DNA of 64,000 nucleotides from Taklimakanibacter albus (GCF_016595235.1 NZ_JAENHL010000007.1:310001-374000), one strand, 5' to 3'; counted from the stretch's first letter, positions 34,205 to 43,289 are shown. Made by a program: numbers and translations. The notes: a model not told the origin generated them from the letters alone.

Positions 34205-35176
34205 ATGCGCATCCTGCGCTGGCTTCCGGGACGCCTTTTCAGCGCGGTCATCGTCCTCCTGGGCGCCTCCCTCCTCATCTTCGCGGCGGGACGGAGCCTC
34301 CCCGGAGACTATGCCAACACCGTGCTCGGGCCGCTGTCCAGTGAGGAGGCGCGGGTCGAGCTGCGCGAAAGCTTCGGCTTCGACCGCAGCCTGCCCGAGC
34401 AATATGTCCTCTGGCTGCGCAACGCGCTCGAGGGTGATTTCGGCCTGTCTCTGGCAAGCCAGCGTCCGGTCCGGGAGGAAATCGCCTCGCGTCTTCCGAT
34501 CACTGCCCTTCTCGCCGCGATGGGCATGGTGCTCACCATCGCCATCGGCGTGCCGCTCGGCGTCTATGCCGGCTGCCATGTTGCCGATGGGCGACGCAGT
34601 GCCGCGACCCGCATCGTCAGCACAATCGGCATCAGCCTGCCGGAATTCGTCGTCGGCTCGGTCGTGGTGTTCCTGTTTTCCCACTTCGATTTCGGCCTCA
34701 CCGTCGGGACCTTCGTGTCGCCGGCGGAGGATTTCGGCGCCGGCATCGTCTCGTTGCTCCTGCCCGCGCTGGTGATGGCGATCCCCTGCATCGCCGCCAC
34801 CGCGCGGGCGACCCGCAATGCCGTGATCGACGTCCTGGTCGAACCCCATATCGCGGCCGCCATCGCGCGCGGCGAAACGCCGGGCTTCATCATCCGGCAT
34901 CATGTGCTGCGCAACGCGCTCATTCCGGTCCTCACTCTCACCGCGATCATCATGGCCTATCTCCTCGGCGGCGCCATCATCGTCGAACGGGTCTTCAACG
35001 TTCCCGGCCTCGGCTCCTATCTCGTGCTGGCACTCGGGCGGCGCGACTACCCGGTCATCCAGGCCGTCGTGCTTCTGACGACCGCCATCTTCGTTCTGAT
35101 GAGCCTTCTCGTCGATATCCTCACCGGCATCATCGATCCCCGGGTTGCCGTCACCAAAGCGGGGCCTGGGGCATGA
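34205..35176 (+). CDS. ABC transporter permease, DppB-like
   Basis: This 323-residue inner-membrane permease has about six segments. The family order is visible: SLPGDYANTVLGPLSSEEARVELRE near the N-terminus and the coupling-helix region ATRNAVIDVLVEPHIAAAIARGE, where the EAA-like loop docks to the ATPases. The C-terminal IIVERVFNVPGLGSYLVLA is typical of the B-type subunit. The next permease starts within its stop codon (ATGA). Confidence 0.92.
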   Translation: MRILRWLPGRLFSAVIVLLGASLLIFAAGRSLPGDYANTVLGPLSSEEARVELRESFGFDRSLPEQYVLWLRNALEGDFGLSLASQRPVREEIASRLPITALLAAMGMVLTIAIGVPLGVYAGCHVADGRRSAATRIVSTIGISLPEFVVGSVVVFLFSHFDFGLTVGTFVSPAEDFGAGIVSLLLPALVMAIPCIAATARATRNAVIDVLVEPHIAAAIARGETPGFIIRHHVLRNALIPVLTLTAIIMAYLLGGAIIVERVFNVPGLGSYLVLALGRRDYPVIQAVVLLTTAIFVLMSLLVDILTGIIDPRVAVTKAGPGA

Positions 35177-36054
35177 CGGCCCTCACCCCCATGGCGCGAC
35201 GGCGCGGCCCCGTGGCGCGGGCCTGGGCCTATGTCGCCTCCTTCGACGGCTTCACCAGAGCCGCGATATACGTCCTCGCCGCCCTTATCATCGCAGCCCT
35301 TCTCGGCAGCTGGTTCGGGCTCGGCGGCAGTCCGACCGACATCGTCGGCCGGCGCCTGCAGCCGCCCTCGCTGGCCTTTCCGGTCGGCACCGACAATCTC
35401 GGGCGGTCGGTGCTGCCGCGGCTTCTCGCCGGCGTCACCACCACTCTCCTCCTCTCGGCGGCCGCCGTCGTGCTGGCGGCGCTCATCGCGACGATCAGCG
35501 GAATCATGGCCGGCTATTACGGCGGCCGGATCGGCGGAACGATCATGCGGATCGGCGACATCCTCTGCGCCTTCCCGGCCATCGTGCTCGCCATCCTGGT
35601 CGCCGCCGTCGTCGGTCCCGGCTCCATCGCCGCACTCGCCAGCATCGTTCTCGTCACCGTGCCGCTGATGACCCGCATGGTCGGCCAAGCCGCCCGCCAG
35701 GTGGCGCAGCGCGAGTTCATCACCTCGGCCATCATCAGCGGTGTCGGCACCCGCACGCTCATGATCCGACACATCCTGCCGAATGTGGCGGGGACGATCG
35801 CGATCCAGGGGACTTATGCGCTCTCCGTCGCGATCCTCGTCGAAGGCGGGCTGTCCTTCCTCGGCTATGGCGTCCAGGTGCCCCACGCCTCTCTCGGGCT
35901 CCTGGTGCAGGAAGGCGCGGTCTACATGGTGAAGGCGCCATGGCTGATCCTGGCGCCCGGCGCCATCCTGGTGATCGCGATCCTCGCCATCAACCTCATC
36001 GGCGACAGCCTGCGCGATCGCTTCGACCCGCGCGAAGCGAGGTCGCTGACATGA
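35173..36054 (+). CDS. ABC transporter permease, DppC-like
   Basis: This 293-residue partner permease has the C-subunit start with a single membrane segment and the region FPVGTDNLGRSVLPRLLAG. The core has IRIGDILCAFPAIVLAIL-type helices, and the EAA-like loop lies in QAARQVAQREFITSAIISGVGTRTLMIRHILPN. The ATG overlaps the previous stop and its own stop overlaps the next start, so all transporter parts are translationally coupled. It forms the channel with the DppB-like subunit. Confidence 0.92.
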   Translation: MTALTPMARRRGPVARAWAYVASFDGFTRAAIYVLAALIIAALLGSWFGLGGSPTDIVGRRLQPPSLAFPVGTDNLGRSVLPRLLAGVTTTLLLSAAAVVLAALIATISGIMAGYYGGRIGGTIMRIGDILCAFPAIVLAILVAAVVGPGSIAALASIVLVTVPLMTRMVGQAARQVAQREFITSAIISGVGTRTLMIRHILPNVAGTIAIQGTYALSVAILVEGGLSFLGYGVQVPHASLGLLVQEGAVYMVKAPWLILAPGAILVIAILAINLIGDSLRDRFDPREARSLT

Positions 36055-36917
36055 GCCCGATCATCGACATCGAGAATGTGACCATCGAATATCCGGGCAA
36101 CGGCGCCCGCGTCCTGGCGCTCGATGGCGCAACTCTGCGCGTCGATGCGGGGGAGACCGTCGGTCTCGTCGGTGAATCGGGATCCGGTAAGACGACTCTC
36201 GGTCTTCTCGCCGGACGCCTCTTGCCGCGCAGCGCGAGGGTGACCGGCGGACAGCTTCGCATCGACGGACAGGATGTGCTGGCGCTCGATGATCAGCGCC
36301 TGCGCGCGCTGCGCCGTGAATGCCTCGGCTACATCCCGCAGGATCCGGTCGCCGCCCTCGATCCGACCATGCGGATCGGCCGCCAGCTCGAGCTCGTCCT
36401 GCACGGCCTGCCCAGCGACACCGCCAGCCTTCGGCACCATCTCGACAGCGTCCAGATCAGCGAGCCCGACCGCGTGCTGCGCCTGTTTCCGCATGAGATC
36501 TCGGGCGGCATGGCGCAGCGCGTCATGATCGCCATGGCCATGGCGCGAACGCCACGTCTGCTGGTGGCCGATGAGCCGACCGCCTCCCTCGACAGCCATG
36601 TCCGCACCGAAGTGACGAAGCTGATCTTCAACCTCGCCGCCAAAGCCGGCGCGACCGTGCTCTGGCTCAGCCACGATCTGCGCTCGGTCAGCCGCTGGTG
36701 TGAGCGGGTCGTCGTCATGTATGGCGGCAAGGTGATGGAGGATGGCCCGGCCGCGCAGGTTCTGCGCCATCCGACGCATCCCTACACGATCGCGCTGGCG
36801 GCATCGGACCCGGCCCGGGCGGAGCCCGGTCAGCGTATCGGCACAAGGCCCTTCGATCCCGCCGCATCAGGCACCGAAATGCCCTCCGCCAAATTGGCCG
36901 TGGGAGGCGGGAGATGA
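36051..36917 (+). CDS. ABC transporter ATPase, DppD-like
   Basis: This 288-residue ATPase has Walker A GESGSGKTT (41-49), the Q-loop in LGYIPQDPVAALDPTM, signature ISGGMAQRV and Walker B LLVADEPTASLD, with the H-loop histidine in WLSHDLRS. The C-terminal HPTHPYTIALAAS is typical of oligopeptide-type ATPases. The ATG at 36051 overlaps the permease stop; a longer reading frame upstream of it is a shadow of the permease gene. Confidence 0.93.
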   Translation: MSPIIDIENVTIEYPGNGARVLALDGATLRVDAGETVGLVGESGSGKTTLGLLAGRLLPRSARVTGGQLRIDGQDVLALDDQRLRALRRECLGYIPQDPVAALDPTMRIGRQLELVLHGLPSDTASLRHHLDSVQISEPDRVLRLFPHEISGGMAQRVMIAMAMARTPRLLVADEPTASLDSHVRTEVTKLIFNLAAKAGATVLWLSHDLRSVSRWCERVVVMYGGKVMEDGPAAQVLRHPTHPYTIALAASDPARAEPGQRIGTRPFDPAASGTEMPSAKLAVGGGR

Positions 36918-37669
36918 ACGAGCCGGTTCTGGCGCTCGACGACGTTACCACCGCCTTCACCAGCGGCTGGGGCCCTCATCATTCGGTCATCGCCGCGATG
37001 CGTAATGTGACATTCGCGGTGCATGCCGGTGAAACCTTGGGACTGGTCGGCGAATCCGGCTCAGGCAAAAGCACGACCGCCAGCGTCGCGCTTGGTCTGC
37101 GCAGCCCGACATCGGGCCATGTGCGCTTTCTCGGCAAGCCTTTCGGCGATCGCAAAGACCGGATCGGACTTCTCCAGGCCGTGCCGCAGAATCCGCTCTG
37201 GTCGCTCAATCCCAGGCTCAGGGTCGGGCTGTCGATCGCCGAGCCGCTCGCGGCACTCGACCGCTCATCCCTGGCGAGCCATCAGGCGGCGGTTGAAGCG
37301 ATGCTCGACAAGGTCCGGCTCGACCGCGCTCTCGCGCAGCGTTTCCCGCATGAGCTCTCCGGTGGCCAGCGCCAGCGCGTCACCATCGCCAGGGCCCTGA
37401 TCACCAAACCGCGCTTCCTCGTCTTCGACGAGGCCGTCAGCGCCCTCGATGTCTCCGTCCAGGCGCAGATCCTCAATCTCATCACCGATCTGCAGGTCGA
37501 GCACGGCTTCGCCGCGCTGTTCATCTCGCATGATCTCGCGGCGGTCCGCTACATCGCGCACCGCATCGCCGTCATGCGCAGGGGCCAGATCGTCGAGCTG
37601 GCGGAGACATCGCGCTTCTATGCGCGGCCGCAACATGAATATTCCCGTCAACTTCTGGAGGCATTGTGA
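36914..37669 (+). CDS. ABC transporter ATPase, DppF-like
   Basis: This 251-residue second ATPase has Walker A GESGSGKST (46-54), Q-loop VPQNPLWSLNP, signature LSGGQRQRV and Walker B FLVFDEAVSALD. Alanine replaces the usual proline after the glutamate, a common variant. The end REYS-like PQHEYSRQLLEAL is shorter than in DppF, lacking most of the C-terminal peptide domain. The start overlaps the previous stop; the following peptidase starts with GTG inside this stop. Confidence 0.92.
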   Translation: MNEPVLALDDVTTAFTSGWGPHHSVIAAMRNVTFAVHAGETLGLVGESGSGKSTTASVALGLRSPTSGHVRFLGKPFGDRKDRIGLLQAVPQNPLWSLNPRLRVGLSIAEPLAALDRSSLASHQAAVEAMLDKVRLDRALAQRFPHELSGGQRQRVTIARALITKPRFLVFDEAVSALDVSVQAQILNLITDLQVEHGFAALFISHDLAAVRYIAHRIAVMRRGQIVELAETSRFYARPQHEYSRQLLEAL

Positions 37670-38688
37670 CCACCAACAGCGACCATCGTCTCTGCGGCGT
37701 CCCCAGCTGGGGCGAACGCCGCGGCAATAACGAGATAAAACCCGTTCCGCGCACCGGCGGCCATAAGGATCTTGTCGCATACGACTTTCCCGGCATCGCG
37801 GTCGGGGTCGCCGACTATGCCGAAGGCCCGACAGGCGCGACCGTCATCCACATCCCGGCCGGCGCCCGGCTTGCCATCGATGCCCGCGGCGGTGCCATCG
37901 GCATGAGCAACGGCTTCGAATATTTCGCCCATGCCATCTGCCTGACCGGCGGATCGGTCTATGGCCTCTCCGCCGGCGCCGGCGTCGCCCACGAGCTGCA
38001 TGCGCAGCACGGCAATCGCGGCTCGGTCGATGATCTCAAGCTCGTCTCGACCGCGGTGATCTACGACTTCTCGGCACGCGACAATGCGATTGTCCCGGAT
38101 GCGGCGCTGGGCCAAGCGGCGATACGCGCCGCCGCCCATGGTTCTGTCCCGGTCGGTCGCGTCGGCGCCGGGGCGAGCGCCAGCGCCGGCAAGATCGACC
38201 ATGCCCGGACCGAATTCACCGGCCAGGGCGCCGCTTTCGGTAAAGCGGGTGAGGCACGCGTGCTGGTGGTCACGGTGGTCAATCCGGTCGGTGTCATCGT
38301 CGATCGCGACGGCTCGGTGGTCCGCGGCAATTATGATGCCGTCAGCGGCCGGCGGCGCCCATTGGCGAACGACTGCCTGGAGATGCTGGAGCAATCGCAG
38401 CCGGCGCGGGCGGCGCGCGGCAACACGACCGTCACCGCCGTCGTGACCAATGTGCGTCTCGCCGACAAGGAGCTCATCCATTTCGGACGCCAGGTGCATT
38501 CCTCGATGAACCGCGCCATCCAGCCGTTCCACACGGCGCTCGACGGCGACACCTTGTTCGCGCTGACGACCGATGAGGTCGAGCTCGCACCGCCGCCCGA
38601 TCGCGACAATGGCCTGATGAACTCCATCGCGCTCGGCAGCTTCGCCTCCGAGCTCGCCTGGGATGCGGTGCTGAGGGCCGCGAGATGA
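37666..38688 (+). CDS. P1-family peptidase (DmpA/BapA-like), first copy
   Basis: This 340-residue Ntn-type hydrolase of MEROPS family S58 (P1) would self-cleave to form two chains. By comparison with the Gly-Ser cleavage site of DmpA, the site here is N253-T254 in ARGNTTVTAVVTN, making T254 the nucleophile. Other family blocks are FPGIAVGVADYAEGPTGATV, GSVYGLSAGAGV and VGRVGAGASASAGK. Known members are L-aminopeptidase/D-esterases and beta-aminopeptidases. It has no signal peptide, so it works in the cytoplasm on imported substrate. GTG start inside the ATPase stop (GTGA). Confidence 0.9.
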   Translation: MTTNSDHRLCGVPSWGERRGNNEIKPVPRTGGHKDLVAYDFPGIAVGVADYAEGPTGATVIHIPAGARLAIDARGGAIGMSNGFEYFAHAICLTGGSVYGLSAGAGVAHELHAQHGNRGSVDDLKLVSTAVIYDFSARDNAIVPDAALGQAAIRAAAHGSVPVGRVGAGASASAGKIDHARTEFTGQGAAFGKAGEARVLVVTVVNPVGVIVDRDGSVVRGNYDAVSGRRRPLANDCLEMLEQSQPARAARGNTTVTAVVTNVRLADKELIHFGRQVHSSMNRAIQPFHTALDGDTLFALTTDEVELAPPPDRDNGLMNSIALGSFASELAWDAVLRAAR

Positions 38689-39740
38689 ACAAGGGATCGA
38701 CCATGCCGCTTTACGACGACAGCCTGCCCCATCGTCTGACACCGCCGCCCTTCTGGGAGAAGCGCCCCGGCAACCGGGATGTGGATCTCGTGCCGACGCA
38801 TGGCGAAGGCCGGAGCAAAGTGGCCTTCGACTTCCCCGGCATTGCCGTCGGCACCGCCGAATATGTCGAAGGACCGACCGGCGCCACGGTGATCTCCATC
38901 CCCGCCGGCGCCCGCACCGCCGTCGATGCCCGCGGCGGCGCCATCGGCATCATCGGCCGCTATGAGGATCTCAACCACGCCATCTGCTTTGCCGGCGGAT
39001 CGTCCTATGGCCTCGCGGCCGCGACCGGCGTCAGCGAGGAGATGCTGGCGCAGCAAGGCAACCGCGTGAGCTGGCAGGACCTGCGCTCGACATCGGGCGC
39101 GGTGATCTATGACCTCGCCGCCCGCGACACCGGCATCGTGCCTGACGCGGCGCTCGGCCGGGCGGCCTACCGGGCGGCGCGCAGCGACTGGATTCCTGTC
39201 GGCCGTGTCGGCGCCGGCATCAGCGCCTCAGCCGGCAAGATCGACTTGGCGCGCTGCGAATTTACGGGCCAAGGCGCCGCTTTCGCCAAGCTCGGTCCTA
39301 TCCGCATCCTCATCGTCACCATCGTCAATCCTGTCGGCGTCGTCGTCGGCCGCGACGGCACCGTGCTGCGCGGCAATTACGACCGCGCGACAGGCGAGCG
39401 CCGCCTGCCGGTCGTCGACTATGAGCGTGCGCTGCGCGAAGGAACGACGCCGACCACCGCCGCCGGCAACACGACGGTCACCGCGGTGGTGACCAATGTG
39501 CGCCTCGACGACAAGGAGCTGCGGCTGTTCGGCCGCCAGGTGCATTCCTCCATGCATCGGGCGATCCAACCCTTCCACACCAACCATGACGGCGACACGT
39601 TGTTCGCCTTGACGACCGACGAGGTCGAGCTGCCGCCGGCGGGCAGCACACGTCTCGGCGAGCATGCGATCAACTCCATCGCGCTCGCATCGGTCGCCTC
39701 GGAGCTTGCCTGGGACGCCGTCTTGGCGAGCGCCCGATGA
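38685..39740 (+). CDS. P1-family peptidase (DmpA/BapA-like), second copy
   Basis: This 351-residue paralogue of the preceding gene shares blocks such as FPGIAVGTAEYVEGPTGATV, the INSIALASVASELAWDAVL end and the same predicted self-cleavage site, here N262-T263 in AAGNTTVTAVVTN. The two copies have diverged in the substrate-facing region (GIIGRYEDLNHAICFAGGSS versus GMSNGFEYFAHAICLTGGSV). They may form a hetero-oligomer or handle different substrates. The ATG overlaps the stop of the first copy. No signal peptide. Confidence 0.9.
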   Translation: MNKGSTMPLYDDSLPHRLTPPPFWEKRPGNRDVDLVPTHGEGRSKVAFDFPGIAVGTAEYVEGPTGATVISIPAGARTAVDARGGAIGIIGRYEDLNHAICFAGGSSYGLAAATGVSEEMLAQQGNRVSWQDLRSTSGAVIYDLAARDTGIVPDAALGRAAYRAARSDWIPVGRVGAGISASAGKIDLARCEFTGQGAAFAKLGPIRILIVTIVNPVGVVVGRDGTVLRGNYDRATGERRLPVVDYERALREGTTPTTAAGNTTVTAVVTNVRLDDKELRLFGRQVHSSMHRAIQPFHTNHDGDTLFALTTDEVELPPAGSTRLGEHAINSIALASVASELAWDAVLASAR

Positions 39741-40810
39741 CGGTCCATCGTTACGAGACGGATGAGCTGGACCCGTTCCGCCGGGGCGAGGCCATCGGAC
39801 ACGCTTTCGCCGGTGAGATCATCGCGAATATCGAAGGATATCGGGAGCTGTTCCGCGCCGTCCGCGTCGACGAAGCCGGCTTGCCGGCACTCGGTGAAAC
39901 GGCACTCGCCCATATCGATCGCTGGGCGCCCGATCTCGGCGCCGAGCTGCATGGATCTGCCAAGGGCGCCGGCATCCCGCTCTGGCAGATCGGCATGCTG
40001 AATGCCCGCACCGAAATCCTCGCGACCGTCAAGGCGATCGGCGAAGGCGAATGCTCGACCTCGGTGATCCTTCCCGAGGACGGCCCTCCCCGCACCATCC
40101 AGACCTGGGACTGGCATGATGTCTCGAACGAGAACACGCTGGTGGTGCGCTATCCGACACGTGATGGCCGGACGGTGCGCTACTTCACCGAGTTCGGCAT
40201 CCTCGGCAAGATCGGGCTCAACGACGCCGGCATCGGGGTGCATTTCAACATTCTCAATCATGCCAGCGACGGTGAGGGGATCGGTGTCCCCGTCCATGCC
40301 GTGGCCCGCGCGGTTCTCGACGGCGCGAGCACTCTCGCCGAGGCCGTGGCGATCGCGCAATCGGCGGACGTCTCCGCCTCGACCGTCCTCACCATCGTCT
40401 CCTATGCCGACGGCAAGGCGGATGCCGCCCAGGTGGAATTGAGCTCCGGCGGCCATGCGACGCTCCAGGCGCCGGAAGACGGCTTTCTGCTTCACACCAA
40501 CCACTTCCTCGACCGGCGGCTGGCGGCGGGCGAGCTTTCGCCCACGGAGTCGAGCACCTTTCCCAGGCTCGAGCATCTCCAGGCCCGGCGCGCGCTGCTG
40601 GCCGCCATCGATCCGGTGGATCGGGTGGCGGGCCTTCTCGTGCATCAGGCCGATGGTGCGCCGATCTGCTGCCATCCCGACCCCGCACTCTCCTTCGAGA
40701 ATCGCTGGCAGTCGCTGATCACGATCGCGCTCGATCTCGAACGGTCGCGGCTCGAATTTCACGAAGGCGGCCCCTGTACGGTGAGGCGCGAATCCTGGCA
40801 GGTGTTCTGA
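39737..40810 (+). CDS. C45-family hydrolase (isopenicillin N acyltransferase-like)
   Basis: This is a 357-residue protein of the acyl-CoA:6-aminopenicillanate acyltransferase/C45 peptidase family, an Ntn hydrolase activated by self-cleavage before a cysteine. The probable nucleophile is C106 in IGEGECSTSVI, followed by TIQTWDWH and the FGILGKIGLNDAGIGV block typical of the family. Such enzymes hydrolyse or exchange amide bonds of N-acyl amino acids, penicillins or peptides. It has no signal peptide. It is coupled by ATGA to the P1 peptidases, suggesting consecutive steps on the same imported compound. Confidence 0.87.
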   Translation: MTVHRYETDELDPFRRGEAIGHAFAGEIIANIEGYRELFRAVRVDEAGLPALGETALAHIDRWAPDLGAELHGSAKGAGIPLWQIGMLNARTEILATVKAIGEGECSTSVILPEDGPPRTIQTWDWHDVSNENTLVVRYPTRDGRTVRYFTEFGILGKIGLNDAGIGVHFNILNHASDGEGIGVPVHAVARAVLDGASTLAEAVAIAQSADVSASTVLTIVSYADGKADAAQVELSSGGHATLQAPEDGFLLHTNHFLDRRLAAGELSPTESSTFPRLEHLQARRALLAAIDPVDRVAGLLVHQADGAPICCHPDPALSFENRWQSLITIALDLERSRLEFHEGGPCTVRRESWQVF

Positions 40811-40826
40811 AGGAGGAACAAACGGA

Positions 40827-41882
40827 ATGACCCGGAAGCCGGCCCCGCCCGCGGGCGCGGTCACCATCATCGATGTGGCGCAGGCGGCCGGCGTCGCGAA
40901 GACGACGGCATCCGATGCGCTGCGCGGGCATGGGCGGGTATCGCCGGCAACGCGTGAGGCGGTAGTGGCCGCCGCGGCGCGCCTCGGCTTCTCGATCAAC
41001 CGCTCGGCGCGCTCGCTGCGTACCGCGACGACCGGCGCCATCGGCCTCTATATCCCGCAGGTGCTCGCCCATACCGAACATTATATGTCCTTCATCTATG
41101 GCGTCGTGAACGAGGCGGCGGCCTTCGACTACGACGTCACCCTGATCGTCGCGTCGGGCCATGCGAAACACGGCTATGCGCCGCATGTCGATGGCATCGT
41201 CCTCATCGACCCCGTGGCCGAGGATCCCATGATCCAGAGGCTGCTCGATACCGGCCTGCCGATCGTCTCCTCCGAAAGGCTGCTGGGCCCCCGCCAGACG
41301 ACCGGCGTCGTGTGGTCGAACCACGCGCATTATTTCACGCTGCTGCTCGAGCATCTCGCCGAGCGCGGCGCCCGTCATCCGGCGCTCATCGCCTCGACCA
41401 CCCATTCCGAATGGTCCTTCGCCGTCCAGCAGGCCTATGCCGACTGGTGCCGCGCGGCGGATGTCGCGCCGCATCAGGCGCTCGCCCCCTTCGCGGCGCC
41501 GCCGCCGCGCCTGCAGGAAATCGCCCGCGCGATGGTGACGGACGCCCCCGAGATCGATGCCTTCATCGGCGCGGGCGACGGCGTCGCCGCCGCGGTGGCG
41601 CAGGCGCTCGCCTCGGACGGCGTGCGCATCGGCAGCCGGATGCTCATCGCCTCGGGCGTCGACAGCAGCGCCACGCTCGCCGCCCAGCCCCCGATCACCG
41701 CGATCAACACACAAGGTGGCGAAGGTGGCCAGCTCTGCGCCCGCCTGCTGTTCGACCTGCTGCAGGGCCGCGCCGAACCCGGCGTGGAGCTCGAATTGCC
41801 GCTTGAGATCTATTATCGTGCCTCGACGGCCGGGAATGCAGGTCACATTTCTTCAAGACCGGGCCGCAAACGAGGTTCATGA
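40827..41882 (+). CDS. LacI-family transcriptional regulator
   Basis: This 351-residue regulator has the LacI helix-turn-helix at residues 13-35 (TIIDVAQAAGVAKTTASDAL) and hinge, then a periplasmic-binding-type effector domain (IGLYIPQVLAHTEHYMSFIYG onward, with the late GVDSSATLAAQPPITAI block). AGGAGG precedes the ATG. It is the last gene of the peptide-uptake operon, 16 nt after the C45 gene, and the palindrome at 32520-32539 is its likely operator. The inducer is probably the transported substrate or a cleavage product. Confidence 0.9.
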   Translation: MTRKPAPPAGAVTIIDVAQAAGVAKTTASDALRGHGRVSPATREAVVAAAARLGFSINRSARSLRTATTGAIGLYIPQVLAHTEHYMSFIYGVVNEAAAFDYDVTLIVASGHAKHGYAPHVDGIVLIDPVAEDPMIQRLLDTGLPIVSSERLLGPRQTTGVVWSNHAHYFTLLLEHLAERGARHPALIASTTHSEWSFAVQQAYADWCRAADVAPHQALAPFAAPPPRLQEIARAMVTDAPEIDAFIGAGDGVAAAVAQALASDGVRIGSRMLIASGVDSSATLAAQPPITAINTQGGEGGQLCARLLFDLLQGRAEPGVELELPLEIYYRASTAGNAGHISSRPGRKRGS

Positions 41883-41909
41883 TCGTCTCACACCAAGAGG
41901 AGATTGATC

Positions 41910-42338
41910 ATGGACAAGATGCCCACCACCGACACGCCGATCGTCTATGCCGGGGTCTGTTGCTATCGCGACGCGCCCAAAATGCTCGACTGGCTCGAAC
42001 GTGCTTTCGGCTTCAAGAAACACGTCGTCTATACGGGCGATGACGGCAAGATCGTGCATGCCGAGATGGCTTTCGGTTCCTCGATCCTCATGATGTCGAG
42101 CCAGCGCGACGATGGCGTGCTGGGCAAGTTGGTGCGCCCGCCGAGCGAGCTCGGCGCCAACAGCCAGGCCATCTATATCGCTGTGCCGGATGCCGACGCC
42201 GTCCACGCCACCGCCAAAGCGGCCGGCGCCGAGATCGTCATGGGCCTCGCCGACCAACCCTATGGCAGCCGCGATTTCATCTGCAAGGATCCGGAAGGCC
42301 ACATCTGGTGCTTCGGCACCTACGCGCCGCGCGCTTAA
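41910..42338 (+). CDS. VOC-superfamily (glyoxalase/bleomycin-resistance fold) protein
   Basis: This 142-residue two-module beta-alpha-beta-beta-beta protein shows the fold's marks: VCCYRDAPKMLDWLERAFGF at the start and DPEGHIWCFGTY with the late glutamate region at the end. It resembles PhnB-like and bleomycin-resistance-like members, so the substrate is unclear. AGAGGAG lies 7 nt before the ATG at 41910. It follows the LacI gene by 27 nt but is probably separate from that operon. Its stop codon shares TTAA with the stop of the convergent phosphatase. Confidence 0.85.
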   Translation: MDKMPTTDTPIVYAGVCCYRDAPKMLDWLERAFGFKKHVVYTGDDGKIVHAEMAFGSSILMMSSQRDDGVLGKLVRPPSELGANSQAIYIAVPDADAVHATAKAAGAEIVMGLADQPYGSRDFICKDPEGHIWCFGTYAPRA

Positions 42339-42910
42339 GTCTGGTTCCAGCGGCGCAACATCGGCTCGCTCATGTCGTGCTCGTAGCCCAGAACCGACAC
42401 GCTTGCGGTGTCGAGCACGAACAACGCGCCGTCCGCGGGAGCAAGGCCGAGCCAGCGGGCGGTGAGCGTGCGCAGGAAATGCGCCGACGAAAATACCAGC
42501 ACATTGCCGCCCGCCACGCGCAAAGCCGCCACAACCCGGTCGGCACGGGCGCCCGCATCGGCGACACTCTCGCCCTTCGGACAACCATCGCGGAACAAGC
42601 TCCAGCCGGGCCGTTCGAGCAGGATCTCCTTCGTCTTCAGCCCTTCATAGGCGCCATAATCCCATTCGGCGAGATCGGGCTTCACCTCGGCAATGAAGCC
42701 CGCCAGCTCGGCCGTGCGGCGCGCCCGCAGCGACGGGCTCGACCAGACGGCCGTGAAGCTCTTGTCGCGCAGCCTGTCGCCCAGCCGGCGTGCGGCCTCC
42801 TCGCCTTTGGCCGTCAGCGGAATGTCGCTACGCCCGGTATGTTTTCCGCTGGCGCTCCATTCCGTCTCGCCATGCCGCACCAGGATGATTTCGGGAAAAG
42901 CGCTGGCCAT
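42335..42910 (-). CDS. histidine phosphatase family protein
   Basis: This 191-residue phosphoglycerate-mutase-like protein has the RHG motif (R12-H13-G14, phosphorylated histidine H13). WSSPSLRARRTAE follows, then the EWDYGAYEGL acid block and the second histidine in SSAHFLRTLTARW. The substrate is a small phosphate ester; the exact one cannot be read. It lies 1 nt downstream of the VOC gene at 42912 and is therefore in an operon with it and the flavoenzyme. Confidence 0.9.
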   Translation of the reverse strand: MASAFPEIILVRHGETEWSASGKHTGRSDIPLTAKGEEAARRLGDRLRDKSFTAVWSSPSLRARRTAELAGFIAEVKPDLAEWDYGAYEGLKTKEILLERPGWSLFRDGCPKGESVADAGARADRVVAALRVAGGNVLVFSSAHFLRTLTARWLGLAPADGALFVLDTASVSVLGYEHDMSEPMLRRWNQT

Positions 42911-42911
42911 T

Positions 42912-43289
42912 CTACTCTGTGATCCGCCACGGCGGGTTCTTCCTGTTCTCGCCAGCCAGATACAAACACAGCCAGTTGCCGGCGGGATCCTTGAGCCAGG
43001 CTTCGCGCCACAGCCAGCGCTGGTCCTCAGGCTCGTTCTCGAACACGATGCCCTCGGTTTGCAGCGCCTTCACACGCGCATCGAGATCGGCGCATTCGAA
43101 ATAGACATAGATGCCCTCCTCGCCCAATGCGGCATCGGTTTTGTGCAGCGACATCGTCGCCTCGCCATCCGGCAATTCGAAACGCGCATAGATCTGCGTC
43201 TCGACGATCAGCGTCAGGCCGAGTCTCCGATAAAAGGCGATCGATGCCTTGATGTCTCTGGCCGGTACGCTGATCTGATTGAGGTTCAA
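42912..43289 (-). CDS. VOC-superfamily protein
   Basis: This 125-residue glyoxalase-fold protein has the start MNLNQISVPARDIKASIAFYRRLG and end DPAGNWLCLYLAGENRKNPPWRI, both typical of the fold. Histidine, glutamate and aspartate candidates for metal binding are visible but the set is not complete by eye, so it may be non-enzymatic. The ATG overlaps the flavoenzyme stop (ATGA), and the phosphatase follows immediately. Confidence 0.85.
   Translation of the reverse strand: MNLNQISVPARDIKASIAFYRRLGLTLIVETQIYARFELPDGEATMSLHKTDAALGEEGIYVYFECADLDARVKALQTEGIVFENEPEDQRWLWREAWLKDPAGNWLCLYLAGENRKNPPWRITE

Noticed and set aside
35145-36917. 590-residue version of the DppD-like ATPase
   Set aside because: The first 300 residues are an out-of-frame reading of the DppC-like permease gene; the ATPase starts at 36051 in an ATGA overlap.
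42335-42338. Shared TTAA stop of convergent VOC and phosphatase genes as a special signal
   Set aside because: Such minimal convergent overlaps are common and need no special explanation.
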